This document shows, piece after piece, positions 34,274 through 45,307 of a DNA stretch of 64,000 bases (positions within the stretch are counted from its first letter, which is position 1; every line of letters starts with the position of its first letter). The notes under the pieces were generated by a model, which was not told where the DNA came from, searched no databases, and saw only the letters and a program-made list of their open reading frames with translations. Source of the stretch: Zygnema cylindricum (Eukaryota; Streptophyta; Zygnematophyceae; Zygnematales; Zygnemataceae); NCBI GenBank assembly GCA_037447655.1, contig JBBHKE010002129.1:106248-170247 (forward strand). Direction: 5' to 3'. Position numbers and translations under genes: made by a program.

Positions 34274-35008
34274 GGGTGAAGTTCCATCAAGCGAAAAGTG
34301 GCGTTTTTTACAGAAATCCGCGATTCTACGTACCAAATCGTACCTCCTATTTCGTTTTTATGCGAAAAACTTCATTACAGAGAATCTTGCCGATACTCTC
34401 CGAAGGTCTTGGAGTTTTAACTGGCCGTCGGATGTTCATCTGTGAGGAGTTCACTTCAATTTTCTCTGTTACTCTCAACCCACCTCGAGGAGGTGGGTTG
34501 GCATATACAGAAAAAAAAAATTGTGACACGGTGGACAATTAAGCTACGTGTCATGATGGAAAACCAACGAAAAATCTTAAGATTTGCACATGACACGCGC
34601 TTTCCAAAATACAACCGAAAATAAAAACGAAATTTCGCAACATTCCCTCGTCACGCTATTTTCGGTAACTTTTGTTCGTCACACTATTTCTCTCAAAGGA
34701 CTTTCGTTATGTTCGAAAACTGAAACCCTAAAAAATGAGCTGGCGTACAGACTGGCGTCTGCAAAAAGTATAAAAGTTTTGTCGTATGATTACTTCGTAC
34801 GCAGGTACATGGTACGCAAGTCAAGATTTGAAGTTAAGTTTGTCGGTGCTAAAAATCTGAAAGATGTTCAATATCGGATCGTAGCTTGCGTGGCGCCAGT
34901 CAATCTATAGAACACGTGGCTTACAGACTCTACGTGATGTAACTTCGTCTCGACCCGGTCTGTAGAGTTTGCCGTACAATTACAGGAACGTCTGATGGAA
35001 CTTCACCC
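34274..35008. mobile_element. Harbinger-like family F, copy 3
   Basis: 735 bp, ends GGGTGAAGTTCCATCA and TGATGGAACTTCACCC, 3-bp flanks TGA and TTA. Reverse orientation relative to copy 2. Central palindrome at 34474-34500 (CAACCCACCTC/GAGGTGGGTTG). Confidence 0.65.
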
Positions 35009-35263
35009 TTATTGATAAATTAGAGTAAATGTTTTTTTTGCTTTGCCCTTTTTCTAAAAGGGAAAAGCATTGTAGTCGCCTTCGTCTCTGGTGACAACGA
35101 GAATTGACCGTCGATGTTTTATGTGTAAGATCTTGAGCCGTTGAGGGTTTTGAGTTAGGATTGGCGTCTTTGGTGACAAAGGAAAGGGACACGTGGTACA
35201 ATCCTATTTGTTGAATTTCACGTGGTTGTAGTGGTATGATAAATGTCCAGACAAAATTGACGT

Positions 35264-35828
35264 CACGCCAAAATGTCGTGTTATCAATACCGGTAGAGAA
35301 ACGTACAGTATCGTACGCTAAATTTTTTCGCGTGCCATTCCGTACATCACGTTGATTTGTCTCTTTGTCAATATCCGTACACGCCAAAATGTCGTGTTAT
35401 CAATACCGGTGAAGTAACGTACAGTTTCGAACTTTAAATTTTTGCGCGTGCGATCCCGTCACATCACGCCACGTTGTCGTGTTCTCAATTTCCGTACACT
35501 ACTGTTATTTCAGTGTTGGCGTGACGTAATATGTGTCGTGATATCAATACCGGTACAGTACACCGCCAATCGTTATTAGCGTGTAAGTTTTTTTAGCGTA
35601 TACGAATAATTAGCGTGGTTTACGCTAATTGGGAATTTGAAAATTTTCGAAGAAATCGTCCATTCTATTTAGGAATTAGGGTTATTTTTAAATAGTATGG
35701 ATAATTCTATTTGGGAATTAAAAAAAAAAAGCGGGACGGAATTAGCGTACACAACGCTAATAACGATTGGCGGTGTAACGTACAGTATCGCACTTTTAAT
35801 TGTGGCGCGTGCGATATCGTCACATCAC
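35264..35828. repeat. Tandem repeat of about 126 bases, interrupted by a MITE and ending at the assembly gap
   Basis: Units share CACGCCAAAATGTCGTG, CAATACCGGT, AACGTACAGT and GCGTGCGAT words. At least two full units and two degraded ones are visible. The last is split by the family C element at 35561-35775. The array runs into the N gap, so its true length is unknown. Confidence 0.65.
35561..35775. mobile_element. TA-MITE family C, copy 3 (short, inverted)
   Basis: 215 bp with ends CACCGCCAATCGTTATTAGC and GCTAATAACGATTGGCGGTG and TA flanks. Neighbouring tandem-repeat units show the empty site: CCGGTACAG TA ACGTACAGT becomes continuous when the element and one TA are removed. Confidence 0.75.
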
Positions 35829-35838
35829 NNNNNNNNNN
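35829..35838. other. Assembly gap (10 N)
   Basis: Ten N characters, probably marking a collapsed or unresolved stretch of the adjacent tandem repeat. The true gap size cannot be read from the sequence. Confidence 1.
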
Positions 35839-36748
35839 TTTTTCACAGTAGAGGTTATCTCCCTCTCCCTCTCCCTCTCCCTGCTTATCATTCTTAAATG
35901 TGAACTCAAATCTTTTGCTTTGAGCGAATGAAGTAGGGAAAAATGGGCCGAAATTTTATCTTAAATATAATTAAAATATTATTTTTAAAAACCGACTTTT
36001 TTGAAAAGCGCGATGGTAATCCATCTGAGTCCACGGGAACAAACAGGGGCAACTATGCTAAAACTGTAAAACTACATGTGGGGGGAAGCAACCAAAAAGG
36101 ATAAGCAAGGAAAAAGCGATGAACAGACAGAAAAATGAGAAATGGTTTTGTAAAACAAGCATATGTGACATATCATGTAGTGTCTTCTTTTGCGGAATAG
36201 TGTCACATGTCTTTTAGCATTGGAGATGACACTTTTTCCATCTGTATAATAGATGTTTATAGGATCAATGGATTTTTTTTTTTTTTTTTTTGTGTGGAAG
36301 TAACTCTGGTGCTTGCACATATGTTGGGATACACTTGCTTAAATTATCTATCCAAAATGTAGTCTTTTTCCCGGTTAAGTTGGTCAGAGCAAAGAGTTTT
36401 TTGTCATTTTGGGATTGAAAAAATGATGATTTTTTGTTTTTCTTTTCAGTTTCGGTGGAGAAAGCTGTAGCTTGTTTTGGTTGTTTGTATTTGTTCCTCT
36501 GGTTGTTCCATCACAAGCAAAATTTACTTGTTTCTCAAGCTTTTTTTTTTTTAATGTGGGTAGTTCTTGTGGGAGTGCCCTTTTTTTTATCAATAGTAAC
36601 AAATATCTCGGACCTTTGGACAATATTACTATTGTGACCATTCTCAGAGTGTTTTATAAAACTAATTTTTGAAACTAAGTATTTAATGCTGCAGCAGCTG
36701 AATTGTATCTTTTTAGTGTTAACCAATTATCCTCCTCATCTAAAACTA

Positions 36749-36965
36749 CACCGTGCATCGCTATTAGCGTTAATATCTTTTTAGCCACTTAAAGCATCTT
36801 TTCTCCGTACACACTTGTCCGATTTTCAGTTTGATACCCCCAATAGGAAACTAAGAATCTTGCCTCTCAATCGCAACCGTCCAGTCCACAATCGGACAAG
36901 TGTGTACGTAAAAAAGATGTTTTAAGCGGCAAGAAAAACATTAACACTAATAGTGATTCACGGTG
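36749..36965. mobile_element. Hairpin MITE family A, copy 6 (best preserved)
   Basis: 217 bp, starts CACCGTGCATCGCTATTAGC, ends CACTAATAGTGATTCACGGTG, TA flanks. Arms TTTTCTCCGTACACACTTGT and ACAAGTGTGTACG pair almost perfectly, so a transcript would fold into a long hairpin. Confidence 0.8.
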
Positions 36966-39065
36966 TAGCTGTATAGCTACTGCGATCATATTTTACTTAC
37001 TAGTTGAGTTTTCGAAACACACCTCTGTAAGAGTCTGTCGCGCCTTGTCGCGCCTTGTCGGTCATCCGAGCTAACGAGAAGAGTTACCGTAACCAGAGAC
37101 AGCTTGGACCGGCCGCAGATCAAACACGCAAAGGGGCTTAGGGAGTCACAGAAAATAAATAGAGATAGAAAGGATTTAAAGTACGGAGAGATATGTAGCA
37201 AGTAGATATGATAGACAAAATAGAATCTCAGGAATAGCAGTAGCTATCGTTGGTGGTTTTTTAAGGACAATTTGCTACAATGTGGACTTTTTCAATAAAG
37301 CCAAATCTATTCTACTTTTTGTCTTACTCTCTATGTCTGACTTGCTCAGTTAAATTGATGGATGAAGGGTTGTGGGTTGTTTTTCTGTCTACTCTGCTTT
37401 GTCTTTTCTATGCAAACAAAGAGTACACTAAATAAGCCACCAAAGTGTGGTCCAATCTAAACCAATTTTCACATTGATTGTCCACCGGGAATTGCCGCAC
37501 GTTTGTACACAATTCCGTACACAAAGCATTCACTCAAACATGTAATCGTTTGGTTCAATTTTGTACATTCCGATTCGTCGCGTGGCGTCACGTCGCACAT
37601 ATGCAAATCGACACTTTTGTCAACTAACAAGGTTGCCCTCTCATTAATAACAAAACCTGCTAATTATTCAAAAATGTACCTCTCAAGCAAGCATTCTCTA
37701 CACCTAGCTTTCTAAAAATTGTTGCATTATTTCGCCATAGTCCCCCTATTATACTGATAATACCATGTCTTACCAGTTATAATTATTAAGGCTTTAACGT
37801 TGGTTTTCACAAATATATCTTGAAGAGATATACCTTATTTTCGAAGATTTTTTCCTCTATATATGGAGTGCAATCAGTGCCTTGGAGTTCAACTTTTTGA
37901 TCGCTTGTACGCACTATGATTTTTTCTTCTTCCAAGTGTAGAACCACACGTAAAAAATAGTAATTTTGTAAAAAAAAATTCAAATGCATAATAAGGCCAC
38001 TATATACGCAAAAGTTGCCAACAGTCTTACGGACACGTTTACTTACATTAATACTTTGACCAATTTTCTTTGAGGTCCGAGTAGTAAACTACTTCTCGCC
38101 ATGGTACCACGTAGGCTTTTGTTTAGATGTCCTAAATAACCCTAAAAACCTTAAAAAGCATCGACGAAGGTGAATGGATGCCAAAAAAATCATGATGATA
38201 AAAAAGAAGCACGACAAAAAAACATTTCAATTTCATCATATATGTGGAAGCAAACAAACTGAAAACAAATGAACAAATATTCTCTTATCAAAGCCATATA
38301 ATTACCTAAAAACCATAGGATATGTTTTCCTATGTTTCTCTATGCTAAACGCTGATCTTGCCACCTTCTACATTAATTTTTAAGGACCGACTAAAAACTA
38401 TCACAAACTCTCCAAAAGGGCGAAGACAAACTCTCCAAAAGACAAAAGACAGGAGGGCGCCGAAAAACACAGGCGGACGTGCGCCTAACAAAACATTTTT
38501 GCGGGCAAAACATAGTGGCGCGCATTAAAACGAACGAAACACAAATTGAAGCGCTAACAAAACTGAAACTGAAACAACATGTAACAAACCTGTAACTGAG
38601 ACGTAAAGAGAAAACCTGTAATTTCCACATTGTATTTCACAATTGAAAAGATTTTGTAAAGCAAAGATTTCTTCGTGGTTTTTGGTTGATTTGGCAACAC
38701 CTTTAAAGAAGTAAGATGACCTAAACCATGTGTAAAGTTGTTGGTCACGCTTTTCATTGAGCTTATCTTAATTTACAAATGTTCAATTTTAAACGACCAG
38801 CTTTGACTATCGAGGAGGACGCCACAAAATTGGCTTGATTGTTTTAAATCGCGATGCAAAAATCAAAATCATCGATGCTCCATGTTTACTTAAAAGCTTG
38901 AAGCATCTTAACAAGGCTTTCACTAAACATGTTTTATATAAGATAAATCAGAAGGAACCGTAGGAAAACATAAGACATCAAAGAATCAACCCCAATTTTT
39001 CGTTGATGGAGTTCACCACACATGTGCGCTTATTATGTTGATCATATGGTAATAATAGTAATATT
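36966..39065. other. Intergenic, no gene seen
   Basis: AT-rich with short unremarkable ORFs. No transposon ends recognised. Confidence 0.4.
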
Positions 39066-40039
39066 TGTAATTCTGTGACCTCCATTGGTACACAGAATGT
39101 CCAGCTTATGTGAAGCCTCCAGGATAGTATATGCACTTTTGACTTTGACAATGAATAAGTCCCACCCTGGGAAGCAAAAAACTCTGACCGACTAAATCCC
39201 TTTTAGCCTGGACTCCCCTGAGTCCGTTGCAAAAAGAATCACTGAATTTGCTCACCTGAGCATTAAGTTATGGCTGGCCAAAGATGGCCTATAAATACAT
39301 AGGCACTCTGGGAGAGAGGCTGAATCCAAGAAATATCCTAAGTCCTAAACTATCTCACTAAGCCTACTACTAGTGTACCTATCCAATCAGATGACTGTAA
39401 GGTACAAGAAGGTACGGGCTGTATGGTACAAAAAGGTACGGGTACGACTGTACTTCTTGTACAGCCATAGTACGACATGGCTGCTCCGCTGACGCATGTC
39501 AGTTTTTGAACCGAGGTTGCTCCCTTCGTGATACTCGTTGTCCCATCATCCTTTGCCACGTGTCACCCGATGACATATGCTCAGCAAACCGCCAAAAATC
39601 ATTGCGGAATTGCGGCTCCTCCGCGAGCTGTCGATCGCGAACGACTTTCAATTTCGTCCGTCGAAATTTGATGTCGTTTCGTGCGGTACTTTATTTCGTG
39701 CGGTCTCGCACGTTTCATGTTCTCTTCGTCCCGTAATATGTTTAAGTGAAGTATGCTGACTTGTTTAATTATAAATAAACACCGAACCCAATATGTATAT
39801 CGTTTCGGTAGGACCTAGTGGATAAGGTTAACGGCTGCGCCGTACGACCGATATCCGGAGGTCACCGGTTCAAGTCCTATTAGGGGCTGCCTGAACTTTG
39901 CATGAATTTAAAGCTTGTGCTCTGTCTCCTTACCTGTATGAGACAACCATGGTTGCTTGCAAGTCCTCAGTGACTACGACAAGTATGAGGGTTGCTAGAA
40001 GACCATAAAGGACAAGACTATAAAATACCTTTTTCAACA
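39066..40039 (-). repeat. 3' LTR of the copia element
   Basis: 974 bp, left copy on the + strand. Contains the tRNA-like segment (A box about 39816, B box 39867-39877) in the opposite orientation to retroelement transcription. Confidence 0.9.
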
Positions 40040-40052
40040 CTCCCCTTATTTT

Positions 40053-43000
40053 CTAGTCTAGCTTTTGCTTTAGCCCACATTTCTCCCTACAAAATATTAG
40101 TTTGGGAGAGGAAACCGGTTTTGTCATCATATCTGCTACCATCTCTCCATCTGGTCTATATTCCAAGTTAATTATTTCATTCTCAACCTTTTCTCTAACA
40201 AAGCTCAAACGGAAATCTATATGCTTTGCTTTAAATTGATGCTTAGGGTTTGTTGCAATTGCAATTGCAGCTTGATTCTCACAAAATATCTTTTGCACTC
40301 CATTCTTCATATATCCCAATTCTTGAAGCAAAGATTTCACACACATTAATTCTTTCACAGCCAAACAAGAGGCTATATACTCAGCCTCTATGGTGGACTG
40401 AGCAATCACCTTTTGTTGCTTGCTGCTCCAACAACAATCTCCATTCCCAACATATAACACATACCCAGAAGTACACCTCCTCATCGGAGCATCCCCATAA
40501 CTGGCATCACTCCAAGTGGTGATGTCAGTATTATCCCCTCCCAAATGCAACCATAGATCTCTTCTTCCTATCAAGTACCGCATGACCCTTTTGGCCGCTT
40601 CCCAATCTTTCTTTCTAGGATCTTTCAGACTCCTACTTAATACTCCCACAGCTGCTGCTATAATAGGACGAGTACAATTCATAAAATAGATCAAACTACT
40701 GACAACCTGTCTGTACGGAATAGTTTGCATGAACTTACTTTCCTCAGGTCCTAACTCATTATCTAAGATCAAGATTCCCTCTTCTGAGCTCCCCTCACTT
40801 CCCTTCTTTAAGTCCATTGGAGTCGTACAACTATTTGCTTTATCCATTTGAAAATTTTCTAGCATATTCCCAATTGCTTCCTTTTGAGTTAGTCTAATTA
40901 TCTTCTTTTCTCTATCCCTCTCCATTTGAATTCCCAATATGTACTTTGCCTCCCCCAAATCTTTCATTTCAAATCTACTATTTAGATCCTTTTTCAATCT
41001 ATTAATTTTCACCATTGATTTACTTAACACAAGCAAATCGTCAACAATCCGGATATATCCCAATTTCGTCAAGAACTCATCCAACTTTTTGTTCCATTGG
41101 CGAGGAGCTTGCTTTAGTCCATAAAGGGACTTTATCAATCTACACACCTTGCTTTCTTCTCCTTTCTCCACAAATCCTTCCGGTTGTCTCATGAAAATAT
41201 CTTTTTCCAATTCTCCGTGTAAGAAAGCGGTTTTGATGTCCATCTGGTGCACTTCCATGTCTTCCGCTGCCGCGAGACTAAGTAAAATCCGGACGGAGGG
41301 GAATATAACAACCGGAGCAAAGGTCTCCTCATAATCGATTCCCTCCTTCTGTGTGAACCCCTTTGCCACTAATCTGGCCTTGTATCGCTCGATAGTGTTA
41401 TCAAGATTGAGCTTCAACTTAAATACCCACTTGCATCCTATTGGCTTTCTATCCGGAGGACAATCCACCAACTCCCAAGTGTTTGCTTCCATAATGGAAG
41501 CCATCTCATCATTAATAGCTGTCACCCATCTACCACCTTCCAGACTATTAACCGCATCCGTGTAAGTCCGAGGTTCACTCAAATGTGACAGCTTAGTTAC
41601 CTTGTTGTTCACTTGTCTCTCTTGAAGTCTCTTGCTGCTTCTCCTTCCTCCTTCAAACTCTGATGCTAGAATGGAGGGCAATCTTGGGTTTCTCCGAACA
41701 ACTTCGCCTTCTCCCCTATCCGTGGAGTCGATCTCCGGACGTTCATCGTCCATTTCCAGTTTTTCTTCATTTTCTTCCTCGGTTTGAACCGGATATTGCG
41801 ACTCCAAGAGAGGATCTCTCTCGGTCAGTTTTTCCTCTTCCTCTGCAAAGTCAGGCTGAACCGGAGTTCGGTTAGTAGAATCCGAATCTAACTCACTTTC
41901 AGATTCAATTTTAATTCTGACCGGTTTAGTGTACTTAAAGGGATCTATGGATTTTCCTTCGTCCATAACTACCAAGTGTTTCACTAGAATTATGTCTTCT
42001 CTTCCGAGATCATAAACTCTGTACCGTTTTACGTTCTCATCATACCCAAGTAAGTATCCCGGCTTTCCTCTAGCATCTAACTTCCAATCAGATTTTTCTG
42101 TGTTTAAACTGAACACTTGACTTCCAAACACCTTTAAGTGTGATATGTTAGGTTTTCTCTTGGTCCAACTTTCTTAGGGTGTTTGACCTTTTACAGCTGA
42201 GGTAAGGACTCTATTTTTGAGATAGTTAGCACAATTCATAGCTTCTGCCCAAAAGCTTTTCCTTATCTTTTTATATGTCAACATGCTTTGGGCACTATCA
42301 CTTAATGTGCGATTAAGTCTCTCGGCTACACCATTTTGTTCTGGGTTCTTTGGGACTGTCTTTTGGTGTTGAACCCCTTCCTCTTTCAGGTAATCCTCAA
42401 ATTCATTAGAAGTGAATTCCCCCCCATTATCACTTCTCACTCTCTTTATAGGTGTCTCATGAAGTGTTTCACTCCATGATTTATATTCTTGAAAGTAAGC
42501 CGAAGCCTCAGATTTGTTTTTCAAGAAATATACTCTAGAGTATCTAGACCAATCATCAGTGATAGTAAGCATAAATCTTTTCCCTCCAACTGATGGCACT
42601 TTAGCAGGTCCCCATATGTCAGTGTGAACCAAATCTAAAACCTTTTCACCCTTATATGTTGCGGCTTTTGGAAAAGGCAATCTGTGGGCCTTTCCTTGAG
42701 CACACCCACTACAATCATCCAAAGTCTCATTATCTCCAAAATGTATGCCCTCAACTACACCCGTTTTCTTCATTTCCTTCAATCTATCTAGATGCACATG
42801 TCATAATCTTTTATGCCACATCATCAAATCACTTACACCAGCATAGTAAACTCCCGTCTTTCCATTACTCAAATTCAACCTAAACATTCTTTGGCTACCT
42901 TTTTCAGGTGTGAAGTACACTTCATTCTCATACCTAGCAACGAAGACTCCTTTCTTAGTACTAGTCTCAAAACCCTTATCATCTAAGACCGACGTAGAGA

Positions 43001-43190
43001 TAAGATTTTTGTTTAGCTCCGGAATAAAAAGAACATCAGAGAAAGTGACTATAGATGTCTTTCCATCAACTAGGACCCTCAGATCTACTAATGATTTAGT
43101 GGTCACTATTCTCCCATCCCCATACTCTATCTCTACAATAAGGATCTTTCTCATTTTGGTAAACAATAGTTTTTCTCTACACATATGCAT
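40053..43190 (-). pseudogene. Copia pol: protease remnant, integrase, reverse transcriptase, RNase H
   Basis: Reading from 43190 downward: a protease C-terminal part and GAG-pre-integrase segment (to MMWHKRL, 42801), integrase 42797-42174, then RT/RNase H 42131-40053. Integrase shows a Cys pair (CSGCAQGK) and D, D, E residues in HTDIWGP, RSDNGGEF and PEQNGVAER. RT shows KWVFKLK, RYKARLVAKGF, DIKTAFLHG and LYGLKQAPRQW. The catalytic region is shortened: LGYIR runs straight into IVDDLLVL, so roughly 20-30 residues before the YVDD box are missing and its Tyr is replaced. RNase H has WSDAS, TIEAEY and CENQAAI. Stops interrupt the frame before integrase (42798-42800) and between integrase and RT (42171-42173). 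The protease DSGA motif is just beyond 43190, reading DSRA. Confidence 0.9.
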
Positions 43191-43211
43191 AGAGGCTCTT
43201 GAATCAATGAT

Positions 43212-44376
43212 TCATCCTTCTTCAGGAGCTTCTTTCACTCCACCGAAAGCACACTTTTGCCTCTTTGGAATCTCCGGCTCACCTTTCACCTCTAACTCCT
43301 CGTCAAGGAGAAGTTCTCTATCGTCATCATCTGTATCCTCTCCCACGACTTGTGTTGCAACGAACGCCTTCTTTTTCCTTGCTGGTTTTCTAATCGATTC
43401 CTCCTTCAATCTCAACTCCGTCAACTTAGTGCACTCCGCCATGTAGTGTCCAGGCTTCTTACAAAAATGGCAAAGCCCCTTTGGAGCCCTTGGTCCAGAC
43501 TCATCATGGTTTCCTCTTCCTCCACCAAAGTTCCCATAAGGTTGCTTGGAATCCTTATCCCCCCAGTTAGTACCAGCAGCCAATGCCTGAACACTCTTTT
43601 GCTCCTCTCCGAATCTCATTTGTGCTTTCCCGAACCAAAATCATTCGCACAACAAAGTTCCAGATCCATCGATGATCTAGCAAATCCTGAACCCTGTTAA
43701 CAATGTTTTCATAATCATCTAGGAGTTTCATCAACAAAGTATTCACCTTCTCTTTCTCGGTCTCCCTTTTCCCTGCACTCTCCAACTCCATAAATAACCC
43801 AACCAAGTCATTACAAAAATCTAACATTTTTCCCCCTTTGTATACATATGCTTGTACCTTCTGATTTGCCAGCTTTTGCTGTTGAATTGTACCACTCTTG
43901 TAAATGTTGACAAGAGCCTCCCACAACTCATTTGCCTTGTCAACATGAAGATGAGGTGTAGCCACTGTTTGGGTGAGACGCCCGAGAATAAAACGAGTCG
44001 CCACGGTATTGTTGAAATCCCAGATTTCACTATCATTAGCCTTGGTTTTTTTGAACATCTGCTATCGAAACCAATCCATTAGGCATCGGTGTGAGTTTCT
44101 CCTTCCCCTTCTCCTTCCTTATGTCCAACATGATGCTTTCTCCAACATCCTCTCCTACCTCTGCCCCCGTAGATTCTCCTGTGAACCAAGATCCTCCAAA
44201 CCCTGGTGGAACTCCCAATTTTGCGGATGGCCGACGCACACGCCACTCACAATGCCCCAAAGCGTTTTTTCAAACAATGCACCCCTCATCATAGTTTCCC
44301 AATAAATGAACCCTGTTCCATTGAAAATGGGTACCCTAGAGTGTGGGCCTATAACCTGTAATTCTGTGACCTCCAT
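43212..44376 (-). pseudogene. Copia gag with CCHC zinc knuckle, frameshifted
   Basis: N-terminal part 44376-44155 (VPIFNGTGFIYWETMMRG, the usual gag opening), middle part 44058-43567 (LWEALVNIY, LLMKLLDDYENIV) and zinc-knuckle part 43619-43212 (CHFCKKPGHYMAEC). The parts lie in different frames, so at least two indels have occurred. A TGA directly follows (43209-43211) where a Trp codon before the protease aspartate is expected. Confidence 0.88.
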
Positions 44377-45307
44377 TGGTACACAAAATGTCCAGCTTAT
44401 GTGAAGCCTCTAGGATAGTATATGCACTTTTGACTTTGACAATGAATAAGTCCCACCATGGGACGCAAAAGACTATGACCGACTACACCCTTGTGTAGCT
44501 TGGACTCCCTTGAGTCCGCTGCAAAAAGAATCATTGAATTTGCTCACCTGAGCATTAAGTTATGGCTGGCCAAAGATGGCTTGTAAATACAGAGGCACTC
44601 TGGGAGAGAGGTTGAATCCAAGAAATATTCTAAGTCCTAAACTATCTTTGTAAGCCTACTACTAGTGTACCTATCCAATCAAATGACTGTAAGGTACAAG
44701 AAGGTACGGGTACCGCTGTACTTCTTGTACTGCCATAGTACGGCATGGCCGCTCCGCTGACGCATGTTAGTTTCTTAACCGGGGTTGCTCCCTCCGTGAT
44801 ACCCGTTGTCCAATCTTCCTTCGCAACGTGTCACCCGCCGACATATGCTCAGCAAACCGCCAAAAACCATTCCGGAATTCTGGCTCCTCCGCGAGCCGTC
44901 GATTGCGAACGACTTTCAATTTCGTCTGTCGAAATTTGATGTCGTTTCGTGCGCTACTTTATTTCGTGCGGTCTCGCACGTTTCATGTTCTCTTCTTCCC
45001 GTAATATGTTTAAGTGAAGTATGCCGACGTGTTAAATTATAAATAAACACCGAACCCAATATGTATATCGTTTCAGTAGGACCTAGTGGATAAGGTTAAC
45101 GGCTGCGCCGTACGGCCAATATCCGGAGGTCACAGGTTCATGTCCTATTAGGGGCTGCCTAAACTTTGCATGAATTTAAAGCTTGTGCTCTGTCTCCTTA
45201 CCTGTATGAGACAGCCATGGCTGCCTGCAAGTCCTCAGTGAATACGACAAGTATGAGGGCTGCTGGAAGACCATAAAGGACAAGACTATAAAATACCTTT
45301 TTCAACA
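44357..45307 (-). repeat. 5' LTR of the copia element
   Basis: 951 bp, right copy on the + strand. Carries the tRNA-like segment at about 45076-45152 (B box with one change, GGTTCATGTCC). The bases just inside the LTR on the minus strand (GGTTATAGGCCC) are the expected primer-binding position, but match the usual initiator-Met site only loosely. Confidence 0.9.

Larger units (their letters stand above)
39066..45307 (-). mobile_element. Ty1/copia LTR retrotransposon, complete structure, inactivated
   Basis: The 6.2-kb element is read from the minus strand: 5' LTR 44357-45307, gag, protease, integrase, reverse transcriptase, RNase H, 3' LTR 39066-40039. The integrase-before-RT order defines copia. 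A purine-rich tract precedes the 3' LTR (40040-40048, minus-strand AAGGGGAG). LTRs run TG to CA on the minus strand. Coding is broken by stops and frameshifts. The LTRs differ at many positions, including a small tandem duplication near 39415-39440, so the insertion is old. The 5-bp flanks (ATATT and TGTTC) do not match. Confidence 0.93.

Noticed and set aside
39808-39884. Functional tRNA-Arg gene
   Set aside because: A and B boxes are good but acceptor and T stems do not pair properly, and it recurs in every LTR copy, so it is a tRNA-like repeat part.
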